A stretch of DNA of 64,000 nt. Origin: Bacteroidetes bacterium GWF2_35_48 (GTDB lineage Bacteria; Bacteroidota; Bacteroidia; Bacteroidales; GWF2-35-48). Positions within the stretch are counted from its first letter, which is position 1. Each line of letters starts with the position of its first letter. The stretch is taken from the NCBI GenBank assembly GCA_001769125.1, contig MEOG01000088.1:62001-126000 (forward strand), given 5' to 3'. This document shows, one piece after another, positions 19,801 to 27,539 of this stretch. The translations under genes and the position numbers were made by a program. The notes under the pieces are model-generated. The model was not told where the DNA came from. It did not search any database and worked only from the letters and a program-made list of their open reading frames with translations.

Positions 19801-22800
19801 AGAACGTTTCAGAATGCTTGTAGAAAATCAGGGAGAAGGAGTTGTTATAATTGACAAAGATGAATTATTTACTTTTGTGAATCCCGCTGCAGAAGAGCTA
19901 TTTGGGCTACCTCAGGGGTTGTTAATCGGTATGTCTCTGAAAGAATTTGTAGATGAAAAACAGTTTGCAAAAATAAAATCAGAAACAAAGCTGCGTAAAC
20001 TCGGAAGAAAAAGTACTTATGAAATTACTCTGAAAAGAAAAGACAAACAAATACGCCACATTCTTGCTACGGTTACACCTTACTTTTCTGAATCAAAACA
20101 ATTTATTGGTTCCTTGAATATATTCACAGATATTACCCATAGAAAAATTGCAGAAGAAAAATTAAAAAACAGCGAACAACGCTTACAATACGCGCTTGAT
20201 GCAACCAGTGATGGAATATGGGATTATAATCCTCAATTGAATTCAATGGATTATCTGAGCTCAAGGTTTTATACAATGCTGGGCTTTGAGCCGAATGAAT
20301 TTAAAATTGATTTTTTAAAATTATTGGAGCTAATACACGAAAAAGATAGAACTGTTTTTAAATCTGCGCTCAGCTCCTATCTTAAAAATAAAACGCATAT
20401 TTTTTTCTGTGAATTCCGTATGAAATCAAAAACGGAAAAATATATATGGATAAATTCGCGGGGTAAGGCTGTGGCATGGAATGAAAAGGGAAACATTACG
20501 CGTATTGTAGGAACTAATATTGATATTTCTGAAAGAAAAGCTTATGAAGAAACATTGATAGAAAGCGAAGCCAAATTTCGAGCCGCTTTTGAAAATGTTA
20601 ATTACGGTAAAGCCATCATTTCATTAGAAGGTAAATTTATTAAATGCAATCCTGCTATATCAAAAATATTAGGTTATTCGGAAAAAGAACTTGAAACTTT
20701 ACGTTTTTCAGACATCACATATAAAGATGATGTAAGCACAAATGTTCAAGTTTTTAAAGATATGCTGAAAGGGAAACTTGATTATATTTCTTTTGAAAAA
20801 CGATATATTACCAAGAGCAGAACAATTATTCTTGCGTTATTAGATGTTTCTATCATAAAAAATAAAAACGGAGAACCCATCTATTTTGTTACACATATTC
20901 AGGATATCACTCATAAAAAAATTGCAGAAGAAGCACTGCGTGAAAGTGAAGAAAAATTTAAGCTGCTTGCTGAAAAAACCACCGATATTATCTGGACTTT
21001 TGATTTATCTCTTAACCTTACCTACCTGAACCCTGCAATAAAAAAACAGCTTGGATTTACTGTAAGCGAATATATGAATTTAACAGATGAAGAAAAATAT
21101 CCTCCTGAATCAAAAAAAATTATTAATTCAATTTTTGATAATGAAATACAAAAAATTAATAAAGGAATACAACCCGGAAAAAATTATTCTGTAGTTTTTG
21201 AAATACAATTATATCATAAAAATGGAACTTTAATCTGGGGTGAAATTAATTTTACATTTTTATATAATGAATCAGATGTTGTTTATGGAATACATGGAAT
21301 TACAAGAAATGTTACGGAAAGAAAACGCGTTGAAGAAGCGATGCGGAAAAGTGAAGAGCGCCTGAAATTAGCTCTTGATGCTGCAAACGATGGCTTATGG
21401 GATATCAACCTGAAAAGCAAATATGTGAATTATTATAGTCCGCGCTGGTACGCAATGCTCAATTATGACCCCTACGAATTTCCAATGGATTACACAAGTT
21501 GGATAGACCTTATCCACCCTGAAGACAAACAATTTGTATTGCAGGCTTTTTCATCCTATTCAAAATCTGTTATAAATGTTTTTTCGGTAGAATACCGAAT
21601 GAAAAGTAAAAACGGAAACTATAAATGGATTCTTTCCAGAGGTAAACAGGTAGAGACAGACGACGAAGGTGAAATTACAAGAATGATAGGAACCCACATT
21701 GACATTTCAGAAAGAAAAGAAGCAGAAGATGCTTTGCTGAAAAGCCGAAAAAAATATATGGATCTTACCGAGTTTTTACCTCAAAGCGTCTTTGAATGCG
21801 ATACAGAAGGTAATCTTATTTTTGCAAACCGTCAGGCATTTTTAAGTTTCGGATATAACAAAGAAGATTTTGAAAAAGGGCTTAATGTAATACAAATGAT
21901 TGCTCCAAAAGATAAAAAAAGAGCTTTTCAAAATTTCAAAAAAAATATTGAAACCGATTCTTTTCAACCCAATGAATACTTAATGATAAAAAAAGACGGT
22001 TCATTTTTTCCTGCTATAATTTATTCCATATCATCTATTCTTGATTCAAATACACGTGGTGTGAGGGGAATAATTGTTGATATAACTGAAAGAAAACTCG
22101 TAGAAGAACAATTGATTGCCGCCAAAGAAAAAGCAGAAGAATCAGACAGCCTCAAATCAGCTTTTCTTGCTAATATGAGCCACGAAATTCGTACTCCTAT
22201 GAATGCGATACTGGGCTTTACCGAACTTTTAAAAACCACCGAATTATCAGAAGAAAAAAGACACAATTTTATTGATATTATAAGCAAAAGGGGAAAAGAT
22301 TTACTGAATATTATTAATGATATTATTGATATATCAAAAATTGAATCAAAACAATTAAAAATAAATAAAGTTAAATGTTATCTCAATAATGTTATTAAAG
22401 AACTTTATACCTTTTTTGAAAGTGATTTGGCTTTCAAAGAAAAAAAATCGCTTAAGCTTAAATATAAAATGGCGTTGTCTGATACGGAATGTCTAATACT
22501 TGCTGACGATTTGAGAATTAAACAGATTTTAACAAACCTTCTCGGAAATGCAGTAAAGTTTACATCAAAAGGATTTATCGAATTTGGTTACACAATTAAA
22601 AATATCGAAATATTATTTTATGTTAAGGACACAGGTATTGGCATTCCTGAAGAAAAACAATCCATGATTTTTGATCGTTTCAGACAGGCAGATGACAGTA
22701 CATCAAGACAATTTGGAGGAACAGGGCTTGGGCTTGCAATTTCAAAAAGCCTTAGTGAAATGATGGGAGGGAAAATATGGGTTGAATCAACATTCGGAAA

Positions 22801-23260
22801 AGGCTCCATATTTTATTTTACACTGCCCTATACCCCTGTGCGTTTTTCTGTTGATATTGCAACCGAAACAACAGCTCCTAACGTAAGATTTAACTGGTCT
22901 GATAAAACGATTCTTATTGCAGAAGACGATAAAGTCAACTTTTTATATCTTTCAACATTACTAAAAAGAACAAAAGTAAAAATAATTCACGCATTGAATG
23001 GTGAAATTGCAGTAAAAGCCTGCCGCGATATTCCTGAAATCAATCTTGTTTTGATGGATGTACAAATGCCGGTAATGAATGGATTTGAAGCAACAAAGCT
23101 GATAAAAAAGAACAGACCCGCACTTCCTGTTATTGCGCAAACTGCTTATGCCATGAAAGAAGATAAAGTTAAATGTACAAATGCCGGCTGTAATGATTTT
23201 GTTGCAAAACCAATTAAAATAGACAATCTACTGGCTGTTATTGAAAAATACTTTAATTGA
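16865..23260 (+). CDS. TPR and ten-PAS hybrid sensor histidine kinase
   Basis: 2131 residues from a GTG start that gives a clean signal peptide (VFLIYFLFLFLSF). Order: about seven or eight TPR repeats (about 45-370, periplasmic), one membrane helix (about 391-411), then cytoplasmic PAS domains. Ten PAS endings (such as DITERK, DISERK, DITHRK) can be counted. Then HisKA with His1773 (NMSHEIRTPMNAILGF), HATPase with DTGIGIPEEKQ and FGGTGLGLAI, and a C-terminal receiver with Asp2065 (LMDVQMPVMNG). It probably senses through both TPR and PAS parts and passes phosphate to its own receiver. No DNA-binding output partner is adjacent; the following genes encode an Hdr-like complex. Confidence 0.92.
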   Translation: MRSVFLIYFLFLFLSFYPEFSFSKNDKDSIGNKLSKVTDIEKIKILNNLAEKYLNIAPDNSIYFAKIALKTQRRASSYKYKSLSFNLIGDGYKAAGNNIEALNFYQKALIAAHKYGTKEDIAKTLNNIGVIYRLFTDYNRSLEYHKEALELYKETNFHKGIAQSYNYSGIVYRNLNQTKLAMKYYNDAYQLSIHYNIKDEEAFSLLNLGNIYWYSENYSDALLYYERALFIFEKLQNYSEISAVLNNIGNVKRELGNLQEAMEYLIKSFRLAEKYYDRNQLAVTLRNIGKTFQKQEKSDSALYYYKLSLNFSLDNDLKRYIQDNYQSIAEIYNISGLKNEAIKYLKLYIETREKNLKDEKSQSVLNLQYKFELDKKEDELKNLNLYKNQILLYIVLLFTLFISIIAIIIYRSYINKKRYVLLLENEVRDRKKAEQLLSESEERFRTLADLLPETIYESNENGIFTYVNKTGYKLFGYEEEDLSKGLSILDAIAPFDRLRALDNRNRTVSGEKTQRVEYTMIKNDGSFFPALIHTSPVIINGITKGTRGIVVNISEQKKKEEEIQILYEQSQSLNNELLEREKELQDALKLTEKLYEKISASEANLIAVFNSSLISYVLISLDLRIISFNNAAKSLIKEVFDKDIAATENSVEILPLEYLDTFKKNMNLAAKGETIRLERSYCLAGKNYWFDMIFAPAYDIEKKLAGISFSFIDITTRKKIELALKENEEKYRLLIEQAVDGIIVGNIEGKIIIANSGIANISGYSINELLEKNFNDIFIFSKKNTENFYPLNIEPDEILLLQGSLLCSSSEIRPVEVNLKRMHDNTFQAFIRDLTERKLTDDKLREMQRSISTLTENLSGMAYRCLNDKNRTIEVVSKGAKSLTGYAADDFIQNKVVSYNNIIYDEDRQKVRDITNKAIELNIGYQISYRIITAGNEIKWVWEQGCAVFNSDGKVVALEGYISDITEKKMMEEALIKSEERFRMLVENQGEGVVIIDKDELFTFVNPAAEELFGLPQGLLIGMSLKEFVDEKQFAKIKSETKLRKLGRKSTYEITLKRKDKQIRHILATVTPYFSESKQFIGSLNIFTDITHRKIAEEKLKNSEQRLQYALDATSDGIWDYNPQLNSMDYLSSRFYTMLGFEPNEFKIDFLKLLELIHEKDRTVFKSALSSYLKNKTHIFFCEFRMKSKTEKYIWINSRGKAVAWNEKGNITRIVGTNIDISERKAYEETLIESEAKFRAAFENVNYGKAIISLEGKFIKCNPAISKILGYSEKELETLRFSDITYKDDVSTNVQVFKDMLKGKLDYISFEKRYITKSRTIILALLDVSIIKNKNGEPIYFVTHIQDITHKKIAEEALRESEEKFKLLAEKTTDIIWTFDLSLNLTYLNPAIKKQLGFTVSEYMNLTDEEKYPPESKKIINSIFDNEIQKINKGIQPGKNYSVVFEIQLYHKNGTLIWGEINFTFLYNESDVVYGIHGITRNVTERKRVEEAMRKSEERLKLALDAANDGLWDINLKSKYVNYYSPRWYAMLNYDPYEFPMDYTSWIDLIHPEDKQFVLQAFSSYSKSVINVFSVEYRMKSKNGNYKWILSRGKQVETDDEGEITRMIGTHIDISERKEAEDALLKSRKKYMDLTEFLPQSVFECDTEGNLIFANRQAFLSFGYNKEDFEKGLNVIQMIAPKDKKRAFQNFKKNIETDSFQPNEYLMIKKDGSFFPAIIYSISSILDSNTRGVRGIIVDITERKLVEEQLIAAKEKAEESDSLKSAFLANMSHEIRTPMNAILGFTELLKTTELSEEKRHNFIDIISKRGKDLLNIINDIIDISKIESKQLKINKVKCYLNNVIKELYTFFESDLAFKEKKSLKLKYKMALSDTECLILADDLRIKQILTNLLGNAVKFTSKGFIEFGYTIKNIEILFYVKDTGIGIPEEKQSMIFDRFRQADDSTSRQFGGTGLGLAISKSLSEMMGGKIWVESTFGKGSIFYFTLPYTPVRFSVDIATETTAPNVRFNWSDKTILIAEDDKVNFLYLSTLLKRTKVKIIHALNGEIAVKACRDIPEINLVLMDVQMPVMNGFEATKLIKKNRPALPVIAQTAYAMKEDKVKCTNAGCNDFVAKPIKIDNLLAVIEKYFN

Positions 23261-23447
23261 TTCTGCCTCCAAAGATCGCTTGAAAAAATGGGTATTCCTT
23301 TTGACCCGGAAAAAAAATATTTAGATTTGCACGGAAATTTTATTGGAAAATCATTGATTCCGGAAAGTTTAGGATGCTCTTGTTAAAGATGAATTTAGAT
23401 TATTCAAAATATATTATCTGAAAGCCAGAAGCCATTCGAAACCATAA
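23261..23447 (+). pseudogene. Possible decayed gene remnant after the hybrid kinase
   Basis: Two short protein-like stretches in different frames follow the kinase stop. The first is a 32-codon frame from the ATG at 23288 to the stop at 23386, ending in Cys-Ser-Cys. The second starts at 23373 in another frame and continues to a stop at 23447 (DALVKDEFRLFKIYYLK). Composition and continuity suggest the end of an unrecognised gene split by a frameshift, but I cannot name the family. It could also be chance reading in a spacer. Confidence 0.35.
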
Positions 23448-23462
23448 AAAAATAAAAAAATA

Positions 23463-24515
23463 ATGAGCAAAAATGTAATAATAATAGGTGGCGGCATAGC
23501 AGGGATGGAGTCAGCAGCCTATCTTGCAGCAATGGGATACAATGTTACCATTCTTGAAAAAGAAGGCAGACTGGGAGGCAATTTGCTGAAGTGGGAACGA
23601 CTTTTTCCTACAAAAAGAATGGGCAGCGAGGTACTTGAATTCCTTAGCCAGGGAGTAAGTGAAGATGTCAGTATTATTTACCATGCAGATATTGAAAAAA
23701 TTGATAAAAAAGATAAAACTTTCATTGTACATCTTTCAAAAGGAGCTTCACTCAGAGCCGATGCCCTGCTTATAGCAACAGGTTTTGACACATTTCCCGC
23801 AGAAAAAAAAGAAGAATACGGATATGGAATTTACAATAATGTTATCACATCCCCTGATTTGGAATCATTATTTTTATCAGGAAAAGAAATAAAAACAGCA
23901 TCGGGAAAAAAGCCACATCGTATTGGCTTTGTACACTGTGTAGGCTCACGCGACGAAAAAGTCGGCAATATTTATTGTTCTAAAGTTTGTTGCGTTACGG
24001 GAGTAAAACAATCAATCGAAATAAAAGAAAAATTTCCGCAATCTGAGGTCTATTGCTTTTACATGGACATGCGTATGTATGGCGTTAACTTTGAAGAATT
24101 ATACAAAGAAGCGCAGGAAAAATGGGGTGTCTATTTCATCAGGGGACGACTTTCAGAAGCATGTGAAAATGCCGACGGCAGCATTGTTGTTAAAGTTGAA
24201 GATACACTTGCTGGAAAACCTTTAAAAATGACAGTAGATTTATTAGTATTGCTTGTTGGCTTTGTACCTTCTGAAGGAACAAAAAAAATAGGACAAATGC
24301 TTAACCTTGAATTAGACTCAAATCGTTTTCTAAAACCCGCGGATGAACATACAATGACCAATGTAAGCAGCATTCCAGGAATTTTTCTCGCTGGAACTTG
24401 TACATCGCCAAGAACCATTACAAATACAATTATGGATGCCCGTTCTGCAGCAGCAACAGTGGCAAGCTATCTCGAAGGATATGATATTGAAAAAAGAGTT
24501 AGAAATAAAATATAG
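23463..24515 (+). CDS. HdrA-like FAD-dependent oxidoreductase (heterodisulfide reductase A / QmoA type)
   Basis: 350 residues, much shorter than methanogen HdrA. Seen: N-terminal FAD motif VIIIGGGIAGMESAAYLA, the GRLGGN loop, the HdrA Cys cluster motif HCVGSRDEKVGNIYCSKVCC, and a C-terminal GIFLAGTC region. It has no ferredoxin domains at either end, so it resembles the QmoA core. It starts the set followed by HdrC- and HdrDE-like genes, which together would move electrons between a soluble donor and a quinone or thiol/disulfide. The natural substrate is unknown. Confidence 0.88.
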   Translation: MSKNVIIIGGGIAGMESAAYLAAMGYNVTILEKEGRLGGNLLKWERLFPTKRMGSEVLEFLSQGVSEDVSIIYHADIEKIDKKDKTFIVHLSKGASLRADALLIATGFDTFPAEKKEEYGYGIYNNVITSPDLESLFLSGKEIKTASGKKPHRIGFVHCVGSRDEKVGNIYCSKVCCVTGVKQSIEIKEKFPQSEVYCFYMDMRMYGVNFEELYKEAQEKWGVYFIRGRLSEACENADGSIVVKVEDTLAGKPLKMTVDLLVLLVGFVPSEGTKKIGQMLNLELDSNRFLKPADEHTMTNVSSIPGIFLAGTCTSPRTITNTIMDARSAAATVASYLEGYDIEKRVRNKI

Positions 24516-24672
24516 GTTTGGTATATGGTATGTGGATTGGGGTTGTGGATTGTAAATACGTTGCATGCAACGTATCCACATGACAACATCATCAACATCA
24601 ACATCAACCACATGCCAACAACAACAACAACATCCATATAACAACAAAAAAAATGTTTCATCAAAATAAAAA
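24516..24672. repeat. Spacer with 20-bp perfect palindrome and CAA/CAT-rich low-complexity tract
   Basis: The 157-base gap inside the Hdr-like set holds a perfect palindrome at 24556-24575 (ATACGTTGC then GCAACGTAT around a central AT). TGTGGAT (24545-24551) and ATCCACA (24574-24580) extend the pairing. A run built of CAA and CAT trinucleotides (about 24581-24650) follows. A structured gap is odd inside an operon and may be an inserted repeat or an operator. Confidence 0.7.
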
Positions 24673-25017
24673 ATGAAAAAAGACTTCGGATACAGTATAA
24701 ACAAAGACCGTCAGATAGATTTCGACAAAACCGATAAATGGATTTACGAATATCTGAAAAAACACGAACCTACGTTTAAACTGTGTATTGGCTGCGGTAG
24801 TTGCACTGCAACCTGTTCTGCCGGAAATTTTACAGATTTCAATCTGCGCCGTCTTTTTACGCTGATTCACCGTGGATACAAATTAGATATGAAAGATGAA
24901 ATAACAAAATGTATGCTTTGTGGGAAGTGCATTCTTGTTTGCCCGAGAGGTGTAAATACACGAAATATTATTTTAAAAATTAATGAAGTTATTGAAAACA
25001 GAAAACGGAAAAAATGA
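24673..25017 (+). CDS. HdrC-like 4Fe-4S dicluster protein
   Basis: 114 residues with two ferredoxin motifs: CIGCGSCTATCSAGNF (Ser replaces the usual Pro after the fourth Cys) and CMLCGKCILVCPRG. Size and spacing fit HdrC or QmoC N-terminal domains, which link the HdrA flavoprotein to a catalytic or membrane subunit. The stop overlaps the next ATG (ATGA), so it is translationally coupled to the membrane subunit. Confidence 0.9.
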   Translation: MKKDFGYSINKDRQIDFDKTDKWIYEYLKKHEPTFKLCIGCGSCTATCSAGNFTDFNLRRLFTLIHRGYKLDMKDEITKCMLCGKCILVCPRGVNTRNIILKINEVIENRKRKK

Positions 25018-26843
25018 ATTTTGACCCCTTTGTCATACCATTTCTAATAGGACTTGCAACTTTAATAATTGTATTAAGCTACAAATACATTCGTTGGTTT
25101 ATAAAGCTATCCGGCGAACATAAATTAAAACTGTTGCGCTGGATTTTCAGCCATAAAATAATTCTCGCTTTAAAAGAAATTTTCCTTGAAAGCCTTTTGC
25201 ACAGAAAAATTTTCAGAAGAAATCTTTTATTAGGATACATGCATGCAAGCATTGCACTTGGCTGGGCATTGCTTATTGTTGCAGGCAATTTAGAAGCAAA
25301 ACTGCACAGCGGCAAGGTTTTTAACATGCCCTATGATCCAATCTTTCTCAAATTTTTTGTTCACGAACGAAGCAACATTCCTATTGCAACATTCTATACT
25401 TTTGTTATGGATTTTTTGCTTCTGATGATTTTGATTGGTGTAGGACTTGCCATTTACAAAAGAATAAAATCCAGACTATTCGGAATGAAGCGGACAACAC
25501 GTTTAAAAATATTTGACAAAGTTGGGCTTTATACAATATGGCTGATTTTTCCGATGCGGTTTCTGGCTGAAAGCTTCACTTCTGGTCAGTATGGAACAGG
25601 AGGGTTTCTGACAGGTAATGCAGGAAATTTTTTCGCCACTTTTTTACCGGTTGAATATTTATCTTATGGTGCCTGGTGGGGCTACTCCACTGTGCTCGGT
25701 ACGTTTTTAATAGTACTTCCCTTTTCCCGTTATATGCACATACCAACTGAAATTTGCCTTATTGCTCTCAGAAATTTTGGGATTAAAACCAATAAAATTT
25801 ACGATGGAATTACAGAATTTGAAGTCAACTCCTGCCCCCGTTGCGGAATATGTATTGATGTTTGCCAGTTAAATGAAGTTAAGATAAACGATATTCAGGC
25901 AGTTTATTTTTTACAGAAAACGCGCGAACATGTAAAAGACGAACACAAAGCATTTAATTGCCTTCTTTGCGGAAGATGCGAAAATGTTTGCCCGGTTGGA
26001 ATTGAAGTGAATGCTATAAGAATAACAAAACGCAAACAACTTGTTTTTGACAATGCAAATGCTTTTAATTATCTTAATGGCGCAACAGTTAAAAAAGCAG
26101 ATGTAATATACTTTGCAGGGTGCATGACGCATTTAACTCCTGCAATAAAATTTGCTATGTGCAGCATTTTAGACACAGCTGGAATTAACTATAATTTTAT
26201 TGATAAAGATGGTTCAATTTGCTGTGGAAGACCTTTGCTCATGGCAGGGAAAATTGATTCTGCGCTAAGTCTTATTAAAAAGAATAAACAGCAGATAACA
26301 GAATCGGGTGCTACTACGCTTGTTACTTCCTGCCCTATTTGCTATAAAATTTTTAAAGATGAATATAAATTATCCATAAATGTACTGCACCATTCGCAAT
26401 ATATTTTACAACTTATCAGAGAAAATAAAATTCAGGTTGATGCTTCAAACCTTAAAACGGTTTATCACGACCCCTGCGAACTTGGCAGGGGTTCTGGGAT
26501 TTATAACGAACCAAGACAATTATTGCAAAATGTAAGCAATCTCATTTCAATAAAAAAAGAAAAAGAAGACAGTTTGTGCTGCGGAGGCAGTCTTGGTAAT
26601 TTTAAACTTTCTGTTTCAGAAAAATTACAGATTTCATCAAATGTTATAAAAGAATTTGAGTTGTATACTCCGGATATGATAGTTACCGCCTGCCCTTTGT
26701 GTAAAAAAACATTCAGCCGGGTTAGTGCTATTCCCGTAAAGGATATTGCAGAACTTACATTTACTGCTATGCGAAAAAAATATAAAATCAATACTGAATT
26801 ACAAAGAAAACAGCCTAAGGAATCAGAAATGATTTCAGGTTGA
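25014..26843 (+). CDS. Membrane-bound HdrDE-like iron-sulfur oxidoreductase
   Basis: 609 residues. The first 260 hold about five membrane helices of NarI/HdrE-like type, a likely heme b quinone site. Then come two [4Fe-4S] motifs (CPRCGICIDVC, CLLCGRCENVCPVG) and two CCG domains of HdrD type (CCGRPLLMAG with CPICYK, and CCGGSLGNF with CPLCKKTF). The layout is like HmeCD/DsrMK or a GlpC-type fusion. With the HdrA- and HdrC-like proteins it would form a membrane complex exchanging electrons with quinone. The physiological substrate (disulfide, lactate or a sulfur compound) is not shown. Confidence 0.88.
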   Translation: MNFDPFVIPFLIGLATLIIVLSYKYIRWFIKLSGEHKLKLLRWIFSHKIILALKEIFLESLLHRKIFRRNLLLGYMHASIALGWALLIVAGNLEAKLHSGKVFNMPYDPIFLKFFVHERSNIPIATFYTFVMDFLLLMILIGVGLAIYKRIKSRLFGMKRTTRLKIFDKVGLYTIWLIFPMRFLAESFTSGQYGTGGFLTGNAGNFFATFLPVEYLSYGAWWGYSTVLGTFLIVLPFSRYMHIPTEICLIALRNFGIKTNKIYDGITEFEVNSCPRCGICIDVCQLNEVKINDIQAVYFLQKTREHVKDEHKAFNCLLCGRCENVCPVGIEVNAIRITKRKQLVFDNANAFNYLNGATVKKADVIYFAGCMTHLTPAIKFAMCSILDTAGINYNFIDKDGSICCGRPLLMAGKIDSALSLIKKNKQQITESGATTLVTSCPICYKIFKDEYKLSINVLHHSQYILQLIRENKIQVDASNLKTVYHDPCELGRGSGIYNEPRQLLQNVSNLISIKKEKEDSLCCGGSLGNFKLSVSEKLQISSNVIKEFELYTPDMIVTACPLCKKTFSRVSAIPVKDIAELTFTAMRKKYKINTELQRKQPKESEMISG

Positions 26844-27018
26844 TATTTTATGTATTCTAATTTTCATACCTGTATTGTTACTGAAACAATTTAAAAGGGT
26901 AAAAACATCCAAAATATTATGGTATAAAACAGATTTTTAAGTTTTTATTAATGATTATTTTTTATATTTTTACAGCCGGAGAGATAATTTAATTTTAAAA
27001 ATCTAATAATACATAATT

Positions 27019-27474
27019 ATGACAATAGCAGAATACAAACAAACCCTGACAATGGCAATCGGCAATGAAGTTGAAGCCTATGATTTTTATAAAAGCGCCG
27101 CGCAGAAATCAAAAAGCGAAAACCTGAAGGCAACGTTCAATGAATTGGCAGATGAAGAAATGAAACATAAAAAAACGCTTGAAGCTTTTCTGAATAATGA
27201 AGCAAAACAAATGCATTTTCAAGAAGCCGCAGATTATAAAATTTCAGAATCTGTTTATTTACCAGTGCTTACAGCCGAAATGTCTTTTGCAGACGGAATA
27301 GCTCTTGCCATGAAAAAAGAAGAGGAAGCTATGAATATGTATAACAAATTCGCTGAAGCAAGTACAGAAACTGCGCAAAGAGATATGTTCATTCAATTGG
27401 CAAAAATGGAACAGGGACATAAAGCAAAATTAGAAGAATTGTATTCAAATACTGCTTATACAGAAGTTTGGTAA
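27019..27474 (+). CDS. Ferritin-like diiron protein (rubrerythrin family)
   Basis: 151 residues forming a four-helix bundle. Diiron ligand motifs are visible: Glu in GNEVEAYDFY, ELADEEMKHKK (ExxH), KKEEEAMNMY and KMEQGHKAKLEE. There is no C-terminal rubredoxin domain. Such proteins remove peroxide or handle iron in anaerobes, which fits the oxygen-sensitive iron-sulfur genes upstream. It has its own 175-base upstream region and ends before a strong terminator. Confidence 0.85.
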   Translation: MTIAEYKQTLTMAIGNEVEAYDFYKSAAQKSKSENLKATFNELADEEMKHKKTLEAFLNNEAKQMHFQEAADYKISESVYLPVLTAEMSFADGIALAMKKEEEAMNMYNKFAEASTETAQRDMFIQLAKMEQGHKAKLEELYSNTAYTEVW

Positions 27475-27483
27475 GCAATATTC

Positions 27484-27539
27484 TTATTGATATTATAAAA
27501 AAAGGCTCATTAATGAGCCTTTTTTTATAATATCAATAA
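27484..27539. terminator. 56-bp perfect palindrome, bidirectional terminator
   Basis: Every base from 27484 to 27539 pairs: 28-base arms centred on TTAA with core GGCTCATTAATGAGCC and flanking A- and T-runs. It lies between the convergent ferritin-like and C1 peptidase genes and covers the last codons and stop of the peptidase. The core plus T-run ends transcripts on both strands. Confidence 0.9.

Noticed and set aside
16865-23260. Kinase stop TGA at 23258 as another Sec codon leading into the Cys-Ser-Cys tail
   Set aside because: The receiver domain ends at its usual place, and no 11-nt spaced hairpin like that in the dehydrogenase gene is evident.
24581-24650. CAA/CAT-rich run as a CRISPR-like or VNTR array
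   Set aside because: Trinucleotide low complexity without regular repeat-spacer units.
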